From NCBI GenBank assembly GCA_005884745.1, contig VAZU01000067.1, forward strand, positions 1 through 8,421: 8,421 bases of DNA, read 5' to 3'. A program made the translations under genes and the position numbers. Positions 6,535 to 8,421 of this stretch are shown piece by piece. The number at the start of each line of letters is the position of its first letter. The first letter of the stretch is position 1. Under the pieces are notes generated by a model. The model was not told where the DNA came from. It was given only the letters and a program-made list of their open reading frames with translations, and made no database searches. The stretch is from Alphaproteobacteria bacterium. GTDB lineage: Bacteria > Pseudomonadota > Alphaproteobacteria > Rhizobiales > Xanthobacteraceae.

Positions 6535-6981
6535 GTGCTCCCCGGCGTCAGGGATCTGAGAGAACGGCTCGACGCCGCGGTGAAAACCAGCGCGTGGTCG
6601 GCCGTCGCGGGTGCGGCGGCGCTGACCATGCTCGGCTTCCTGTGCGCCGCGCTGTTCCTTTATCTGCAGAATTGGCGCGGGCCGATCATCGCCTGTCTCA
6701 TCCTCGCCGGCGCCTTCCTGCTGGTGGTGCTGATCGCGATCGCGGCGGTTGCGCTGGTGCGTCAGCGCCAAGCGCGCTTGGCGCGCGCCCGCGCGCAGGC
6801 GAGCCAGGCCGCCGGGCAATGGCTGCGGGATCCCGTGGTGGTCACCACCGCCCTGCAGGTTGCCAGGATGCTCGGGTTTCGCCGCGCGGCCCCCGTGTTG
6901 CTGTTGGGCGCGTTCGTGGTGGGATTGATGCTCAGCCGGACGGCCGCCAAGACCGCCCCCCCTGCCGGCCCCGAATCGTAG
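6535..6981 (+). CDS. YqjE-like / holin superfamily III membrane protein
   Basis: This is a 148-residue inner-membrane protein of the YqjE / phage-holin-superfamily-III type (Pfam PF07332-like by appearance). A short charged N-terminus (LRERLDAAVKTSA) precedes two strong adjacent membrane segments, about residues 22-45 and 50-75. A basic Arg/Ala-rich cytoplasmic helix follows (VRQRQARLARARAQ), then a third hydrophobic stretch at about 118-134 (PVLLLGAFVVGLMLS). The GTG start at 6535 is preceded by AGGAGGG (6524-6530), which overlaps the stop codon of the DUF883 gene, so translation is probably coupled; 9 bases separate the genes. The pairing mirrors E. coli yqjD-yqjE, which supports both calls. 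Despite the holin-family label, nothing here suggests phage: there is no endolysin and no structural gene nearby. Molecular function is unknown. Confidence 0.82.
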   Translation: MLPGVRDLRERLDAAVKTSAWSAVAGAAALTMLGFLCAALFLYLQNWRGPIIACLILAGAFLLVVLIAIAAVALVRQRQARLARARAQASQAAGQWLRDPVVVTTALQVARMLGFRRAAPVLLLGAFVVGLMLSRTAAKTAPPAGPES

Positions 6982-6983
6982 CC

Positions 6984-6997
6984 CGGCGCCTTCGCCG
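6984..6997. terminator. Weak hairpin after the DUF883 operon
   Basis: CGGCG-CCTT-CGCCG forms a 5-bp GC stem with a 4-base loop, starting 2 bases after the stop codon at 6981. No T-run follows. Its position between convergent genes is the main support for a terminator role. Confidence 0.3.
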
Positions 6998-7033
6998 CTC
7001 GATGCCGGCCGACACTACGCCGACACCGGCGCA

Positions 7034-7243
7034 TCAATGCAGCGAGACGGATTCCTCCCCGACCAGGCCGAGCATGATGAACTTGTCTTCCGCGATCTTG
7101 ATGATCGCGACCATCGCCTCGTCCGGATCCTGGGTCGGCTCGGCGCAGGCGTCGTACATTTCATAAAACGGGCGGGTCACACCGTCCGAGCAGTAGGCGG
7201 TGCACTCATCCATGTTCACGTAAACAACGTCGATGTCGATCAC
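7034..7243 (-). CDS. Small acidic hypothetical protein
   Basis: This is a 69-residue acidic protein that I do not recognise. It looks genuine: third codon positions are strongly G/C (runs such as atc gac atc gac and gtc gcg atc atc aag atc), composition is balanced rather than Arg-rich like shadow frames, and it alternates beta-like (VAIIKIAEDKFIMLGLV) and charged segments. It has no signal peptide or membrane segment, so it is probably cytoplasmic. Three cysteines (14, 18 and 33) lie in the N-terminal half (DECTAYCSDG, YDACAEP); the CxxxC spacing could bind a metal or form a disulfide, but this is speculation. The only suitable in-frame start is GTG at 7243 (MIDIDVVYV); the Shine-Dalgarno is weak. 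The gene is convergent with the DUF883 operon (52 bases between stops) and divergent from the alpha-glucosidase. It seems monocistronic. Confidence 0.72.
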   Translation of the reverse strand: MIDIDVVYVNMDECTAYCSDGVTRPFYEMYDACAEPTQDPDEAMVAIIKIAEDKFIMLGLVGEESVSLH

Positions 7244-7451
7244 GACACTACATTTACGCCTACGCCCACCCGTTCCAATATTGCCGCAAAGGTTAATTCG
7301 GATCCCGGTTGGAGAGTTCCGTTACGCCTCTCCATGGATTGGATCAAGTCGCCCCTCCGGCGCCGTTGCGGTATTGGGCCTTTTGCAGGCGTCGGCCGCG
7401 GCCGCCTGCGAGTAAATCGCATCACAGGGCCCCGCTCACATGGGGATTGCA
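7244..7451. other. Divergent intergenic region upstream of the alpha-glucosidase
   Basis: This 208-base region has no convincing gene. It is A/T-richer near 7275-7300 (caatattgcc, ggttaattcgg), where promoters for either flanking gene could lie, but I found no exact EcfG match and no clear sigma70 pair. Two inverted repeats with 7-bp arms and 11-base spacers are present: TGGAGAG/CTCTCCA (7310-7316, 7328-7334) and GCAGGCG/CGCCTGC (7385-7391, 7403-7409). They differ in sequence, and arms of this length are expected by chance several times in a window this size. Confidence 0.5.
7385..7409. promoter_or_regulatory. Candidate dyad or leader hairpin before the alpha-glucosidase gene
   Basis: GCAGGCG and CGCCTGC flank an 11-base GC-rich centre that can itself pair (GGC-cgcg-GCC). 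Together they can form a long bulged hairpin ending 42 bases before the ATG at 7452. It could be a leader structure or an operator. Evidence is structural only, in GC-rich DNA where such pairing is frequent. Confidence 0.25.
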
Positions 7452-8421
7452 ATGAACGCGCTTGCACAGGACCGGCCCGAATGGTGGCATAGCACGACCA
7501 TTTATCAGATCTATCCACGCTCGTTTCAGGACAGCAATCGCGACGGCGTCGGGGATCTGCGCGGCATCCTGCGGCGCCTGGATTATCTCGCCGAGCTCGG
7601 GATCGGTGCCATCTGGCTGTCACCGATCTTCCGCTCGCCGATGGCCGATTTCGGTTACGACATATCCGATTACACCGACATCGACCCGTTGTTCGGGACC
7701 CTTGCCGATTTCGACGAGTTGCTGCATGCGGCGCATCGGCGCGGGCTGAAGCTGCTGCTCGATCTCGTGCCGAACCACACCTCCGACCGGCATCCCTGGT
7801 TTCTGGAAAGCCGATCCTCGCGCGACAATCCCAAACGCGATTGGTACCTGTGGCGCAATCCCGGCCCGAACGGCGGCCCGCCCAACAACTGGCTGTCCGA
7901 ATTCGGCGGCAGCGCCTGGACGTTCGACCGATCGAGCGGTCAGTACTATGGCCACACGTTCCTGGCGCAGCAGCCGGACCTGAACTGGCGCAACCCGCAG
8001 GTACGGCAAGCCGTCCACGACGTGATGCGGTTCTGGCTCGCGCGCGGCGTCGACGGCTTTCGCGTCGATGCGGTCGGACATCTGCTGAAGGACGAGCAAT
8101 TCCGCGACAATCCGCCAAATCCCGACTTTCGCGAGCACGACCCTCCGTCCAAGCGGCTGCTGCGACTCCACAGCGCCGATCTGCCGGAGGTGCACGGCAT
8201 CATTGCCGGCCTGCGTTCCGTCGTCGATGAATTCCCGAACCGGCTGCTGATCGGCGAGGTGTATTTGCCCTTCGACCGCCTGTCCGCCTACTACGGGCGC
8301 GCGCTTTCCGGCGCGCATTTTCCCTTCAATTTCGCCCTGCTGTCGACCGCGTGGAACGCTCTCGCGATCGCGCGCCTCGTCGACGAATACGAGGCGGCGC
8401 TCCCGCCCGGCGGTTGGCCCA
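7452..8421 (+). CDS. GH13 alpha-glucosidase (oligo-1,6-glucosidase type), 5' part
   Basis: This is the N-terminal part (323 residues) of a GH13 alpha-glucosidase that runs off the right edge. It opens with EWWHSTTIYQIYPRSFQDSN followed by RDGVGDLRGI, the hallmark of the oligo-1,6-glucosidase / alpha-glucosidase group. Conserved GH13 blocks follow: LLLDLVPNHTSDRHPWF, HTFLAQQPDLNWRNP, GVDGFRVDAVGHLL with nucleophile Asp206, and LLIGEVYLP with acid/base Glu269. The third catalytic Asp would lie beyond the window. No signal peptide is present, so it acts in the cytoplasm, releasing glucose from the non-reducing ends of maltose and short oligosaccharides; trehalulose or sucrose-type substrates cannot be excluded. 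The ATG at 7452 has GGGG 6 bases upstream. An in-frame ATG at 7440 (MGIAMNALAQ) is the alternative. Its place beside malQ, glgE and treS fits alpha-glucan turnover. It is not TreS: it lacks the TreS opening WYKDAILYQLHVKAF. Confidence 0.93.
   Translation, partial: MNALAQDRPEWWHSTTIYQIYPRSFQDSNRDGVGDLRGILRRLDYLAELGIGAIWLSPIFRSPMADFGYDISDYTDIDPLFGTLADFDELLHAAHRRGLKLLLDLVPNHTSDRHPWFLESRSSRDNPKRDWYLWRNPGPNGGPPNNWLSEFGGSAWTFDRSSGQYYGHTFLAQQPDLNWRNPQVRQAVHDVMRFWLARGVDGFRVDAVGHLLKDEQFRDNPPNPDFREHDPPSKRLLRLHSADLPEVHGIIAGLRSVVDEFPNRLLIGEVYLPFDRLSAYYGRALSGAHFPFNFALLSTAWNALAIARLVDEYEAALPPGGWP

Noticed and set aside
6102..7166. A 354-codon plus-strand frame spanning the DUF883 and YqjE-like genes
   Set aside because: It is extremely Arg-rich, out of register with both genes, and begins within the predicted promoter.
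7272..7320. Two GGAAC boxes on the minus strand upstream of the small acidic gene (7276-7272 and 7320-7316)
   Set aside because: Neither has CGTT at 16-17 bases. One has CGTA at 13 and the other GAAT at 16, so I do not call a promoter.
7240..8118. A 292-codon minus-strand frame opposite the alpha-glucosidase
   Set aside because: It is Arg-rich shadow sequence opposite a frame with canonical GH13 motifs.
1..8421. Search for mobile elements, CRISPR arrays, tRNA/rRNA genes and phage genes
   Set aside because: I saw no transposase, terminal inverted repeats, direct-repeat arrays or RNA genes. The holin-like gene alone does not indicate a prophage.

Overview
The window reads as chromosomal DNA of a GC-rich alphaproteobacterium, most likely from the Hyphomicrobiales and Bradyrhizobium-like. 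Three things point there: strong G/C bias at third codon positions, the gene content (a glgE-treS pair beside malQ, a DUF883/holin-like membrane pair, a Gly/Tyr-rich secreted protein), and two intergenic exact matches to the alphaproteobacterial general-stress (EcfG) promoter consensus. The genus is inferred, not shown.

Layout. On the minus strand, running off the left edge, are treS (5' part, 1-1067) and the upstream gene glgE (1077-3062), only 9 bases apart. GlgE and TreS belong to the trehalose -> maltose -> maltose-1-phosphate -> alpha-1,4-glucan route. The maltokinase and branching enzyme that usually complete it are not visible here and may lie left of the window. A 241-base divergent intergenic region (3063-3303) carries an EcfG-type promoter for glgE and separates it from malQ (3304-5268, plus), a GH77 4-alpha-glucanotransferase. 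A hairpin lies between malQ and a convergent gene (5318-5764, minus) for a small secreted Gly/Ser/Pro- and Tyr-rich protein. Next comes a roughly 390-base non-coding stretch ending in a second EcfG-type promoter. This promoter reads into a two-gene operon: a DUF883 (ElaB/YqjD-like) tail-anchored protein (6151-6525) and a YqjE/holin-superfamily membrane protein (6535-6981). A small acidic orphan gene (7034-7243, minus) converges on that operon. After about 200 non-coding bases, a GH13 alpha-glucosidase (7452 onward, plus) runs off the right edge.

How it fits together. Four enzymes of alpha-glucan, maltose and trehalose metabolism (TreS, GlgE, MalQ, GH13 alpha-glucosidase) surround a small block of envelope or stress genes. 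The most interesting signal is regulatory: GGAAC-N17-CGTT before glgE and GGAAC-N16-CGTT before the DUF883 operon. Together they suggest that glucan/trehalose interconversion and the ribosome/membrane-associated stress proteins share the general stress sigma factor. The enzyme families are well known, and I do not see a wholly new system. The small orphan gene and the secreted low-complexity protein are the least characterised parts.
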